Assembly: GCA_943737045.1 (NCBI GenBank)
Contig: CALSFV010000026.1
Coordinates: 868,001-932,000 of the forward strand
Source of the DNA: Parapristionchus giblindavisi
Taxonomy: Eukaryota > Nematoda > Chromadorea > Rhabditida > Diplogasteridae
DNA length: 64,000 bases
Direction: 5' to 3'
Shown: one piece after another, positions 42,801 to 56,248 of the stretch
Position numbering within the stretch: the stretch's first letter is position 1
Layout: each line of letters begins with the position of its first letter
Program-made: the position numbers and the translations under genes
The notes under the pieces: model-generated
What the model was told of the DNA's origin: nothing
Database searches by the model: none
Seen by the model: only the letters and a program-made list of their open reading frames with translations

Positions 42801-44850
42801 AGTGCAAGAGCATCGGTCTCTTCGCGAAGAATGTTACGATAATTGAGTATGTTTATCGATTTATTCTGATTTTTGTATTATTGATTGGAGTTTTTGTATT
42901 AATGCTGGATCGTCTGGTCGTTTCTGACTATTTGTAACAACGCTGTAGTATGTGGTTGAGTTTGGGGGCATTATCGATTATCGATTGGTTTAATGTTTTC
43001 GGTGACTGAATGAATGTGTATAACTGTATAACTGATTGGAGAGACGTTTGTATAGAGCGCCTGAGTGGTTTTTTTGATATTTATTAGCTACGCTGATATT
43101 ACTTGACTAACAATTATCGATTGGTTGACGTTATAAATTATCGATTGCTTCATTCAGAGAATGTGGCGCGGCACACGTGCTTCGTTCCTTCATCCAACAC
43201 GATCTCCAGAAGGCTCTCGACAAGTTTGAAGAGCTGTCTCGAGATGAGAAAACGGTGAGACTATTGATTTTTCTGTTGTAGCAATTGCATCGAGACCATG
43301 CAAGGTGTTGTTTGAAACGGATCGATACTGATTTTTCTTGAGGACATGTGCAAAATTTAATTTCTCACATGTAAAATATATTTGAAAATAATATTTAAGG
43401 AATGGTCTCTGCGCGCGATCGAGCTCATGGAGAAGGGAGAAGAGGAGTGCAAGGTGACGGAGAAGGGAGGAAGAGATAAGATCATGCTGGTATCGGATTT
43501 GTCATTTAAATTAAATTAATCAATTAAGAAAACCATAGGCCGTAAAGTACGTTATAAACTACGAATCCTGACCGCATTTGAGCGTAAAATTCCCGAAAAA
43601 TCGAAAAACCCACCCTATTTCGAGAATTGACCCACTATATAAAAATAAACAGCGAGCGTACCGAAAATGTATGGTAACGCTTAACCTATCCTTGTAGGCT
43701 TACCTTAACTTATGAACTTAGTGACCTTTAACAGCTTAAGTAAAAATCATAACCTTATCTTTTTGGCTAGCTACAATTAAATACCTTAAGCTACCTTAAC
43801 TACTTTGACTTATGACCTTAGCGAGGGTGAAAGATTAAGTGATAACCTTAACATTATCTTAAACGACTCTTATGATATTCCGTAACAGATGCATGTCCGT
43901 CATCTCCCTATGCGGTAGTCTTCATGAAGAGAAGGACGAGACCAACGTCATGGAGGATATCCTCACCCATGGGTAAGTTGCTGATTAATCATACCCATCA
44001 TACATTTTCATCACCCTCGCCGGATTTTTAAAATATTGTGGGTCTATTAAGAAAAATCGTTATTTTTCGCTGATATTGTAAATTTTCGAATAAAAAAAGC
44101 GTTATATAGTGGGTCAATCGTGAAAATGAGCCATATGTAGTGGGTCCATCCTCACATTGTGACGGTATGAAAATGTATGATGCCCATAGGTCCAATAGCT
44201 AGGTTATCGGTTTACAAAATCCGGTCAGGTTTTTCGACTTTTGTGAAATTTTGGCTCAAAATCCGGTCATTGAATATATTAGATTGTGAATAGATATACT
44301 GTAGTTTGAATATTGATTGTTTTTGTTGAATATATCAGGATAGCTAGTAGTTATTTCCACTCAAATATGCATAGAAACACAGTTACGTGAAACAATTTGT
44401 CAAAATTGAATACTCTTTTCAAGTGGTTGGGTGGTAATGAAAGTCTATGTGGAATCCTTTGAAAACTAGACTAAACAATCGTTTATGCTGTAGTTAGTGA
44501 TTATCTATTGATTATGTTTCGCTGTAGATAGACGAGGGGGTACTGTAGTCATTCCGACGGGGTACTGTAGATAGACGAGGGGGTACTGTAGATAGACGAG
44601 GGGATACTGTAGATAGACGATGGGAACTGTAGTCGTTCCAAGGGTACTGTAGGTATACGATGGGGTACTGTAGTCGTTCCAGGGGGTACTGTAGATAGAA
44701 TGTAGATAGAATCTTTAATCTTTGAATAGTTTTCGTCTGTAGATTGATCTTTAATGAACCCCCTAAAAGTATATCCCTTGCAGAGGCAACCGTGCTCATT
44801 CCGTGTGCCGCAATATAAGAGGAACGTGTGACTGTCGTGGCCGATGATAG
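39835..44850 (+). pseudogene. Acidic-protein exon chain, U3 copy
   Basis: Complete set of the twelve exons, with the shared TAG in the first exon. The exon near 42749-42846 has GCGAAGAATGTT, changing Ile to Asn in the QNGPQL frame. Confidence 0.6.
44519..44699. repeat. 21-bp minisatellite, U3
   Basis: Same length and order as in U1. Confidence 0.9.
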
Positions 44851-45167
44851 GTATACTGTGCATTTATTGATTGGCTTCTTTTGAATATTGATTGATTTGT
44901 TCATTGGAAACGTTGACACCCTTGTAGTTTCATATTTCCTGCAAGTGAAATTTTTACCAATCTCAATATCTTATTCTGGTTTCCGATTTGATTTCATTCC
45001 AATGATTAATTTTCAACTCTGTTTCGTATTAGAAAGTAAACGCATTACTTTTTTTGGTGTTATGACACGACTTCCTATCTGACAAAAGGGACTCATTGTG
45101 ACCACTTGCAGTTTGGATAATCTTTGATCTCTATTCTTTGATCTTTGATCTTTGATCTTTATTACAG

Positions 45168-45591
45168 GTTGGCGAGGATCAATCACTGATCATGACGAAT
45201 CCTTAATCGGTCGACTCTTCCAAGTTCACGTTCATTGAGAAGACTAAGCTGGATCAGATGGAGAAATCGATCAAGGTATCGATTAGAGGTATTGATTCAA
45301 TATTATTTATTCTATTGTTTGATTCACTTTTGGTCAGGTGTGATCTTAAACTGATCTTTGATCCCTATACCCTAAGATTTGCATTTTTATATATCATAAT
45401 TATTCTAATCGATTGAATAGTTTTAGTTGAACAAGAAGACCAGAATCAACCCTCGCCATCTCCAGCTTGCCGTCCGCAACGACGAGGAGCTGAACAAGCT
45501 CATGGCTGGAGTCACCATCGCTCAAGGAGGTGTTCTTCCCAACATCAACGCCGTTCTTCTCCCCAAGAAGACCGCCGGAGACAAGGAATAA
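45168..45591 (+). pseudogene. Histone H2A C-terminal exon, U3 copy
   Basis: H2A exon at 45427-45591, TRINPRHL and GDKE. Upstream exon with TAA as in U1. Confidence 0.8.
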
Positions 45592-45631
45592 ACATCTCGC
45601 TTAGCACTCATGGCTAAACCCAGAACCCAAC

Positions 45632-45647
45632 GGCCCTCTTTAGGGCC
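45632..45647 (+). terminator. Histone mRNA 3' stem-loop, U3
   Basis: Identical stem-loop 41 bases after the H2A stop. Confidence 0.92.
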
Positions 45648-48600
45648 ACAATCGTGTACCTGAACAAGTTTGATCTCAAATATGTCTATGAATAAAGCTC
45701 TTGCATTTCAATTATTGACTGTATATCTAATCGATTTGCGAAATTAGCACAGATATTACGGTAGAGTCGGGTCGACTACCGAAGTTTGGAAGTAAAACGT
45801 GTACCTCTCCATAGCCCGTTTCTATTTTGCGAGAGATAAGCGGATCTAAGTGAGAATAGGGTTCTATGTGAGAGCATGAATTCAGATGTTACGCTAGTCA
45901 AGGTAGATTGTGATAATCTAGATATGCGTTTGTCCGCTTTCTCCAACAATCCGCATTTGACGTAATATTTCAGTTGAAATCAATGAAAGTTAGGTGATCA
46001 TTCATGGCGAACAACATATCGAGAATACAATTTTAAAAGTTTCTTTAGTCGATATGTTGATGTAGATGTGTACTCTCAATGCCCATCTATGTAGACCTAT
46101 ACATGTGCGTTGATGAGATGGAAATACCACAGATTATGAATGTGGGAGAGACGTTTCCGTAACTCTCCGCTCTGACAACACTCTCTCACTTTTTTGTCTA
46201 TGAGAGAGTATTGCCAATGCGGAGAGTAAAATTAGCGTGGGATTTTCCTTTAAAAGTCGTGCGCTCTCTCTTCTCTCTCAATCTTCTCTCTCTTCTCCAT
46301 CTCCTATCTCCCATTCCTCTCTCTCTTCCTCTATTCTCTCCGAGTTATGATCATTTTCAGGGTAGATCACAAAAAATCGATATTTTGCAATTTTGTTCAA
46401 ATCAAGTGGCTAGGCCTTCTCAAGACCCCCAGCCACACTCACTGAACGAATTTCTTCGAAATCGGAGACAAAACCTTTTTTCTAGTGGCAGAATCGGCCA
46501 CAATCTAGATATGCGTTTGTTAGCCTCTCCAACAATCCGCTTTTTGACGTACCGATACTCGTGGACCCGGACTCGCGTTATTTTCATTCCAAATCTATTT
46601 CGTATCTCATATCTGTTCATTTTCATGCAAATTCGTCATAAATGTACACAAGCTCTCGACGAGTTCTACCAAAATTACTTAGTGCTACAAGTCATGAAAT
46701 TTAACAGTTTTCATACTTCTCGAAAGACTCGATCTGAAACAATAACTATAAAATTATATCCATTATTTTCGTCTTCAGCACAAATACAGTATCATTATAC
46801 GATACAGTACTGAGAGAAGATCAAAGATTAAAAACACAACAACAGGTAAACATCTTTATTCGATATCTGTCAATCAATAATTCACTGTCTTACCTTGTGG
46901 AGTTTACATCGCTGTAGACCTATCAATATGGTGCGTGAAGGGGTCATACTTCTCGAAAGACTCGATCTTCGCGGGAGCGAAGAAAGGTGCGGGAATTCAA
47001 ATTCTTACCTTCTAAATGCGATTTTCTGCGGTTTTAAGAAGGATGTTAAGTAGGAATTCGAGTTCCAATACTTCTAAAGGCGGAAAAATGAAATTTGAGC
47101 TCAGAATTTGAATTGCCGCACCTTTTTCGCACCCGCGAATTCAAATTAGGAGTTTCCATTTTCGGTTTTCCAGTGTACATTATTAGACCCTGGAAAGTCG
47201 CCATTTTCCGTTTTCCACTATTTTTAGTGCGCCATTAGAGGTCACTTTTTGAGCACCCTAGGTCACTTTTCGAGCACCCTAGGTCGCTCAAAAAGGGTCA
47301 CCTCCATTTTTGGTCACAAAAGGTGACATTTCGCATTAACTAGATATTTAATGCTATTAATCAGCATATCAGGTACATTTGAGACCGTTAGAACCCAAAA
47401 AATCCATTTTTGTACAAACGTGAAATTTAAATTTTATAGGTTTCCGGGTGTCAATAATTCGGAAATGATCTATGTAATGGGAGATTTATTAGATAAAAGT
47501 TGTTCTATGGATAGCAGAGAACTAATTACCAGTGAATAGCAAGAATCCATCTTGATTGAACCGAATTATAAGAGCCTACATATTGCATTTTCGTGTAAAA
47601 ATGAGCGAGCAAAAATTTACCAGAAATGTGAGGGAAAAAATTGATTTAAGATTGTTGTGGGATGATTGTAAATGATATAAAACTCATGTAGAAATAGTTT
47701 GGATATATCTTTTTTTGTCGAAGTTATTATGTCATCTGTGTACTGAAAAAATCCAACGAAAAGCTAAAGTTGAACTGCGGTATCTCTAGATAGTGGACTA
47801 TAAATGAAAGGGGTCTCTGGTAATAAGAAGGTCATATAAGTGTTTGTCTTGTCTGGAAATTGTAGACGATATGGCTGACTACGTATCACATTAGAGCAGG
47901 TCAAAGATGTGAACATCATAAGTTGAAGGCGCTCCTTTAGTGACACCTTGGACACTTTAAGTGACCAGCATGCCACCAAAGGAGCACTTTCATTACTCGT
48001 TCGGTAGTTAAAGTACAAATTTCAGGACTCGATTCCGGGCTCTCGGGGAAGTTAGAGGGGCGAGTTTGCACGGTTCCGGATGCTTTGGGGTCATATGGGG
48101 TCAGTAACTTTTTTTTGCGAATGAAAGTGACGCGGTTTGTCCAAAATTGGAGGTTTAAATTTGGGATGTACGGTTAACTACCGGGAAATAAGTTAGGCGC
48201 GCGCCAAGTTAGGTAAATCGTTGGTAATTGTGAGTTGGAAATTGAAAATCGAAGTGAGAAGTGAGATATAAAGAATATATGTACCCTAGGGGCAAGTTTA
48301 GTGATAAAATGAAAATAGTCGTATTTGTATGAAAATTTGTGAGTATACTAATTCGACGATGGAGAACTCGAATTTGGAATAGAAAACTGTGTGTCGCGTG
48401 AGTTTGTTCGTTTTTTTCGTGTTTTCATGTGAAAAAAAAGAAAAATATTGGAATATCTTTGAAATTTTGAGGGAATAATAATTCGACGATCGCGAAAACG
48501 AATTTGAAAAGAAAACTTGTGTAAATTGAAATTTAGCTCGTCTCAGAGTATTTTCGTATGCAAAAATGAAAATGGTAGAATTGTTGGGAAGATTGTAGGG

Positions 48601-49875
48601 TATACTGATTCAACGATGGCGAAATCGAATTTAAAATCGAAAATATTGTGAAGAATGAGTTGGTTCTTCTACGGGTGTTTAGGTATGTTATTATCGATTG
48701 TCAAAACGCTCATGAATGCCGTGGCTAGTGAGTTGGAATTTGAAAATCGAAGTGAGAAGTGAGATATCGTTAGAAGGAATATTGTGAAAGATTAATGCAT
48801 AAGGATGTAAATGATTGAAAAGAATATATGTACCCTGGGGGCAAGTTTAGTGATAAAATGAAAATAGTCGTATTTGTATGAAAATTTGTGAGTATACTAA
48901 TTCGACGATGGAGAACTCGAATTTGGAATAGAAAACTGTGTGTCGTATTGGATATTCAATGCACATTAGCTGTTTATGTAAAGCGACGAATTACACGAGT
49001 AAGGCAGTGGATTTGTAATACATCCAAAAGAAGTACATTGAGAGTATAGAGATCAGATATCACGATAAAAATCGGGAAATATGCAGCAGTATGGGTTGAG
49101 GGAGAGGTAGAGTGACCGAGCAAAAGGAAAAGGTAGAGGGAGAGATATAGGAAGCTAGAGGGAGAGAGCAATAGTAAGAGATAGAAGGAGTGGCAGGTGG
49201 CATCACGATTATCCCGATTTATTTTAGAATACCGTAGTCATGGAATGGCAGATCAAACTACAGTAGTCGAATGCATATTTTAGGGTACAAACTACTGTAA
49301 TCGGTAGAATAATATAGGGAAGCTTTGTGATGCCAGGAATGATGAAACAGGTAGTTTAGTGTCATGTTTATAGATTTTTCTACAATCGAGTGTCAAATAG
49401 CTGATCTATTATTGATTTTCTGCTGTGATTGAACCTTACTTTCAACCGTAAAACCTGTGTTGTTCTGGTGGGTCCTCTTATCTACTGACCAATTGTCCCT
49501 ATTAAAGAAAGACCCAAACAAAAAAAAAAATTAGTGGCTAATGGCGTACATGGTGCAACCATCATCAGACAACGATCCCGGTTGACCATTTGGCACTTGT
49601 TTAATCAATGCACGATCGATTTGACAACTTTTGTATATTTTTTTATTTAGGCGCCGGCGCCCTGGCGACAATTTCGCACTTGTTTTATCAATGTCCGATC
49701 AATTTGACAACTTTTTATACAATTTGGTATTTGGGCGCCGGCGCCGACATTCTGGCGCCCTGCCGTCTGTCGGTCACGTACCCGAGTACCGCGAGCGTTA
49801 TTGCAGAAAGTTTGGTATTCGCGGGAGTCCTTGGGACAGTTTAAAGAATACATTTTGCTCAAAACTAGAGAGAAA

Positions 49876-49992
49876 ATGAATCAACTCGTTGTTTTCTTCA
49901 CATTGCAGCTCTTTATGACTGGAACAAGTTTCATGTTCGCAACTTTACTCTGTCTGTTCGTATATCACAGATATTTGGCTCTGAAATTTTAA
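49876..49992 (+). pseudogene. 7TM chemoreceptor-like fragment, U4 copy
   Basis: Identical to the U2 copy in the open frame. Confidence 0.4.
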
Positions 49993-50417
49993 ATTAAGGT
50001 GTTTTGATGAAATTTGCTTATGAATTTTAGCAGAGCTTAAATACTATATTCGCAGACAAACTTTTAAATTATATTTTTGATTCATATATTTACAATAAAA
50101 TGAATTAGTTCTTCACAATTATTAAAAAGTCAGTTCATGATAGTGCACAATCTACCGTATGAATTCGAAACTTCTTTGAAGTCGCCCTTTGAATGGAAAT
50201 TCATGAAGCCCCCAAGCAGTTTTCCGCGCCTGTTCTATTATTTATTTTGATTGTAATTATTTTTGTTGAAGGCGATGACAAGACGCCCACGTCGCTTCAT
50301 ATGCTGATTAGAGTAACACGGGCGAAGAGGTATGACGAGTATTTCCAACTTTGTGTTTTATTTAGTTGGCTTTTCGCTGTATGTTCGATTGCTTTGAATA
50401 GCAGCCGGTTCCTGCAG

Positions 50418-53400
50418 TAATTATGTTGTTCAGGGAGATGGCCACAATCGTAACCTAATGAGGACGTCCACTGGAGAATAGAAATCAGTGAGTATTTATC
50501 TGTTTCGTTTCTTTTTTTGCATTGAAATAATCGACTTTTTGTAGCTTCCATCTTCTGAGCACCGTAGCAGAGACGTCGCTTCCTCTGATTGATCGACTAC
50601 CACTGATACACGGATGGATGCAAAGGTATCCTAATCCTTCTCATTGTATCAAGATCTGAATGTCACTTGAATATCTCCCCATGCGACCCGAAGACAGAAG
50701 GATGGCAAGCTATTTTGGTTATCGTATAGTATTTCTGTGTTGCTGAATTTGAGTAATGATTGATAGAAACGTGAGTGAATCAGCTGTCACAGTTTATACC
50801 GCGGCGCGCTTTTTGTTAATTAGGAAGTTCGGCAACGGGATTCGAACAGCGATAATCTGGAGTTTTACCATTTTACCAGTGTGAATGTTTTTAGAATCTA
50901 CATGACAATGGCTATTCAACAAGTATAAAATCGACTGTCAAAGTTCACTTTGTTATCATAGTATGATCCGAATTGTATTATACGAAAAATCAACGAAATT
51001 TAAAAGTGTACTTTTACAGTCGATTTTATGCTTGTTGAATAGCCATTGTCATATAGATTCTAAAAACATTCACATTTGCACATTTCGACCAGTTAGAGCG
51101 GAGAAAACCCAAGTGGATAAAAAAAGAACTGTTTTTTTTTCTGCTCAGCAGTGTTTTTATGAACTTAGTGAGCGTTAAAGCTTAAGTGAAAATCATAACC
51201 TTACCTTTTTGGCTAGCTACAATTGTATACCTTAAGCTACCTTAACTACTTTGACTTATGACCTTAGCGAGGGTGAACCCGTACCTCCTCAAGTTTGTAT
51301 ATAATTGTGTTCATTACCATGCATTTTCGGTACCCTCGCCGTTTATTTTTATATAGTGGGCCAATTTAGAAAAATTGTTATTTTTCGCTTAAATTGTAAT
51401 CTTTCACAGAAAAATAAGCTGTTTATAGTGGGTTGACCCTGAAAATTATAGTGGGTCAATCCTCACAGTGTGAGGGTATGAAAATCTATGATTGTGTCCA
51501 TTACAGTCTCCTGCTCATTCCACTACAAGTTCAGCCTCTAACGAGAATTGTGATGATTCAATGAGAGATAACGATGATGAGGTCATCTCCACTGTTCCTC
51601 ATCCTAATCATCAACAGAATCCTGATGAGAGTGTAGATGAAGGTGCCATCGAATATCATACGGTAGGTCATGGGTTACTGTAGGACGAAAAAACAATGTT
51701 ACAGTATCTATTGTAGAACCACACTGACGGAGTAGAACAGGAAGATGAGCCGGTGGAGTTGAATGTTGCTAATGAGGTGAGAGTGTAGTTTGTAGTTTGT
51801 TCTTTAATCTTTGAACTCTGAGGATTTGTAGAATAGTCAGCTGGTTGAGATGGAAGAGGATGGAGGTGATAGTGTTTGTAATGAAGATAAGGAAGTGGAA
51901 CAACGGGGAGATGAAGATGATTATGAAGGAAGAGGACAAGAGGAGGAAGAAGAAGGTCAAGAAGGTATGTCTCATAGTATGACTTATGCTACCCATAGGT
52001 CGAAAAGTATGCTACAAAGTACCAAGCCTGACCGCATTTTGAGCAATTAAAATTTTACGAAAAATCGAGAAACCTGACCGCATTTTGAAAACCGATAACC
52101 TAGCTATTCGACATATGGGGTCACCCATGGTGCAGTGATTCTTTAGACTTTTTATTAGTTATATTGCGCGAAAAAAGAAAAAAAACAATGTAATAGGTTT
52201 GGTGCAATAGCAACTTTAGTTAGGAGTTGCTTTATTTCGTTGTAAAAGGTTGACTAAAGTTTACTTACAGAGGTTGATGCACCAAACTCCCAGGAGAGTG
52301 AAGCAGTGACCAATAATGGAGATGAAGTTGATGAGGAAGCTCCATTTGGCCATGTTAGTTGTTTTGTCGTGGTTATTATTATTAGTAATATTAATAATAT
52401 TATTATTGTTCTTAATTCTATTCCACTTCCAAGGCTTTACCAGCCAAGATAAGGGAGATGGGGTGGATATGTGGATATGTTTTGCTCTTATTCGCCTTTT
52501 TCAACAGAAGAAGGCGAATAAGAGAAATGTAATCTAATGTAATCTTTATCTGAATAATGAAAATCCAATAGAATAATCCTAATTATCGATTGATTGCAGA
52601 ACGTGATGAATATGGTCGATGACGATATTGGAGAGAATGATTCCATTGCTGCAGGAAATGTAGGAGAAAGAGAAGGAATTGATCCTGATGTTCTACTTGA
52701 TATGAGTGTCAGCTCGCAAGGTATTATTTATTTATTTATTGTCTATTGTATTATCATTATTATTGGACGTTCTTTTGTGTTTCAAAACTTAAGGTCTACT
52801 TAATATCACTGACTTGAAGTCTACTTCAAGTTCATGGACATTTGATGAAATGCATTACAGTATATTCCCCACTAAGTAGAAGTAGACTTTCACTTGAAAT
52901 AGACTTACATGTGTATTGCAAGTGAAAATGATATGGACCACTTTAAGTTTTGAAATACCAGAATTGTGTGCATTGTGTGGTGAATGAACATTGTATACTG
53001 TAGAGTGTGGCATTGGAATACGGTACTCTTGTAGTATTGATTGATAATATGTTGAAACACCCTTGTGGTCTACCGAAGACCCGAAGACAGAAGGATAGCA
53101 AGCTATTTTGGTTATAGTATAGTATTTCTGTGTTGCTGAATTTGAGTATTGATTGATAGAAACGTGAGCGAATCAGCTGTCACAGTTTAGGCCGTGGCGC
53201 GCTTTTTGTTAATTAGATATAGTGGGTCAATCCTCACATTGCGAGGGTATTTAAATGTATGATTGCTTGGCGACTATCGATTGATTTGCAATAATCGATT
53301 GAATTACTGATTATTGATTGATTTTGCAGAATCAGAACGGACCTCAGCTAGCCGTGAGCCTTCTCGGCAAATGGTTGCGAGAGTGCAAGAGCATCGGTCT

Positions 53401-55451
53401 CTTCGCGAAGATTGTTACGATAATTGAGTATGTTTATCGATTTATTCTGATTTTTGTATTATTGATTGGAGTTTTTGTATTAATGCTGGATCGTCTGGTC
53501 GTTTCTGACTATTTGTAACAACGCTGTAGTATGTGGTTGAGTTTGGGGGCATTATCGATTATCGATTGGTTTAATGTTTTCGGTGACTGAATGAATGTGT
53601 ATAACTGTATAACTGATTGGAGAGACGTTTGTATAGAGCGCCTGAGTGGTTTTTTTGATATTTATTAGCTACGCTGATATTACTTGACTAACAATTATCG
53701 ATTGGTTGACGTTATAAATTATCGATTGCTTCATTCAGAGAATGTGGCGCGGCACACGTGCTTCGTTCCTTCATCCAACACGATCTCCAGAAGGCTCTCG
53801 ACAAGTTTGAAGAGCTGTCTCGAGATGAGAAAACGGTGAGACTATTGATTTTTCTGTTGTAGCAATTGCATCGAGACCATGCAAGGTGTTGTTTGAAACG
53901 GATCGATACTGATTTTTCTTGAGGACATGTGCAAAATTTAATTTCTCACATGTAAAATATATTTGAAAATAATATTTAAGGAATGGTCTCTGCGCGCGAT
54001 CGAGCTCATGGAGAAGGGAGAAGAGGAGTGCAAGGTGACGGAGAAGGGAGGAAGAGATAAGATCATGCTGGTATCGGATTTGTCATTTAAATTAAATTAA
54101 TCAATTAAGAAAACCATAGGCCGTAAAGTACGTTATAAACTACGAATCCTGACCGCATTTGAGCGTAAAATTCCCGAAAAATCGAAAAACCCACCCTATT
54201 TCGAGAATTGACCCACTATATAAAAATAAACGGCGAGCGTACCGAAAATGTATGGTAACGCTTAACCTATCCTTGTAGGCTTACCTTAACTTATGAACTT
54301 AGTGACCGTTAAAGCTTAAGTAAAAATCATAACCTTATCTTTTTGGCTAGCTACAATTAAATACCTTAAGCTACCTTAACTACTTTGACTTATGACCTTA
54401 GCGAGGGTGAAAGATTAAGTGATAACCTTAACATTATCTTAAACGACTCTTATGATATTCCGTAACAGATGCATGTCCGTCATCTCCCTATGCGGTAGTC
54501 TTCATGAAGAGAAGGACGAGACCAACGTCATGGAGGATATCCTCACCCATGGGTAAGTTGCTGATTAATCATACCCATCATACATTTTCATCACCCTCGC
54601 CGGATTTTTAAAATATTGTGGGTCTATTAAGAAAAATCGTTATTTTTCGCTGATATTGTAAATTTTCGAATAAAAAAAGCGTTATATAGTGGGTCAATCG
54701 TGAAAATGAGCCATATGTAGTGGGTCCATCCTCACATTGTGACGGTATGAAAATGTATGATGCCCATAGGTCCAATAGCTAGGTTATCGGTTTACAAAAT
54801 CCGGTCAGGTTTTTCGACTTTTGTGAAATTTTGGCTCAAAATCCGGTCATTGAATATATTAGATTGTGAATAGATATACTGTAGTTTGAATATTGATTGT
54901 TTTTGTTGAATATATCAGGATAGCTAGTAGTTATTTCCACTCAAATATGCATAGAAACACAGTTACGTGAAACAATTTGTCAAAATTGAATACTCTTTTC
55001 AAGTGGTTGGGTGGTAATGAAAGTCTATGTGGAATCCTTTGAAAACTAGACTAAACAATCGTTTATGCTGTAGTTAGTGATTATCTATTGATTATGTTTC
55101 GCTGTAGATAGACGAGGGGGTACTGTAGTCATTCCGACGGGGTACTGTAGATAGACGAGGGGGTACTGTAGATAGACGAGGGGATACTGTAGATAGACGA
55201 GGGGATACTGTAGATAGACGATGGGAACTGTAGTCGTTCCAAGGGTACTGTAGGTATACGATGGGGTACTGTAGTCGTTCCAGGGGGTACTGTAGATAGA
55301 ATGTAGATAGAATCTTTAATCTTTGAATAGTTTTCGTCTGTAGATTGATCTTTAATGAACCCCCTAAAAGTATATCTCTTGCAGAGGCAACCGTGCTCAT
55401 TCCGTGTGCCGCAATATAAGAGGAACGTGTGACTGTCGTGGCCGATGATAG
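50418..55451 (+). pseudogene. Acidic-protein exon chain, U4 copy
   Basis: Complete set, sequence as U1 apart from isolated changes. Same in-frame TAG in the first exon. Confidence 0.6.
55099..55300. repeat. 21-bp minisatellite, U4 (one extra copy)
   Basis: One additional TACTGTAGATAGACGAGGGGA unit compared with U1-U3. Confidence 0.9.
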
Positions 55452-55768
55452 GTATACTGTGCATTTATTGATTGGCTTCTTTTGAATATTTATTGATTTG
55501 TTCATTGGAAACGTTGACACCCTTGTAGTTTCATATTTCCTGCAAGTGAAATTTTTACCAATCTCAATATCTTATTCTGGTTTCCGATTTGATTTCATTC
55601 CAATGATTAATTTTCAACTCTGTTTCGTATTAGAAAGTAAACGCATTACTTTTTTTGGTGTTATGACACGACTTCCTATCTGACAAAAGGGACTCATTGT
55701 GACCACTTGCAGTTTGGATAATCTTTGATCTCTATTCTTTGATCTTTGATCTTTGATCTTTATTACAG

Positions 55769-56192
55769 GTTGGCGAGGATCAATCACTGATCATGACGAA
55801 TCCTTAATCGGTCGACTCTTCCAAGTTCACGTTCATTGAGAAGACTAAGCTGGATCAGATGGAGAAATCGATCAAGGTATCGATTAGAGGTATTGATTCA
55901 ATATTATTTATTCTATTGTTTGATTCACTTTTGGTCAGGTGTGATCTTAAACTGATCTTTGATCCCTATACCCTAAGATTTGCATTTTTATATATCATAA
56001 TTATTCTAATCGATTGAATAGTTTTAGTTGAACAAGAAGACCAGAATCAACCCTCGCCATCTCCAGCTTGCCGTCCGCAACGACGAGGAGCTGAACAAGC
56101 TCATGGCTGGAGTCACCATCGCTCAAGGAGGTGTTCTTCCCAACATCAACGCCGTTCTTCTCCCCAAGAAGACCGCCGGAGACAAGGAATAA
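55769..56192 (+). pseudogene. Histone H2A C-terminal exon, U4 copy
   Basis: H2A exon at 56028-56192, identical in protein to the U3 copy. Confidence 0.8.
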
Positions 56193-56232
56193 ACATCTCG
56201 CTTAGCACTCATGGCTAAACCCAGAACCCAAC

Positions 56233-56248
56233 GGCCCTCTTTAGGGCC
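56233..56248 (+). terminator. Histone mRNA 3' stem-loop, U4
   Basis: Identical stem-loop 41 bases after the H2A stop. Confidence 0.92.

Larger units (their letters stand above)
37075..47654 (+). repeat. Tandem unit U3 (10,580 bp)
   Basis: Best representative of the standard unit, without unit-specific insertions. It differs from its neighbours by scattered single-base changes only, for example AAGAATGTT for AAGATTGTT in the exon at about 42833. Confidence 0.95.
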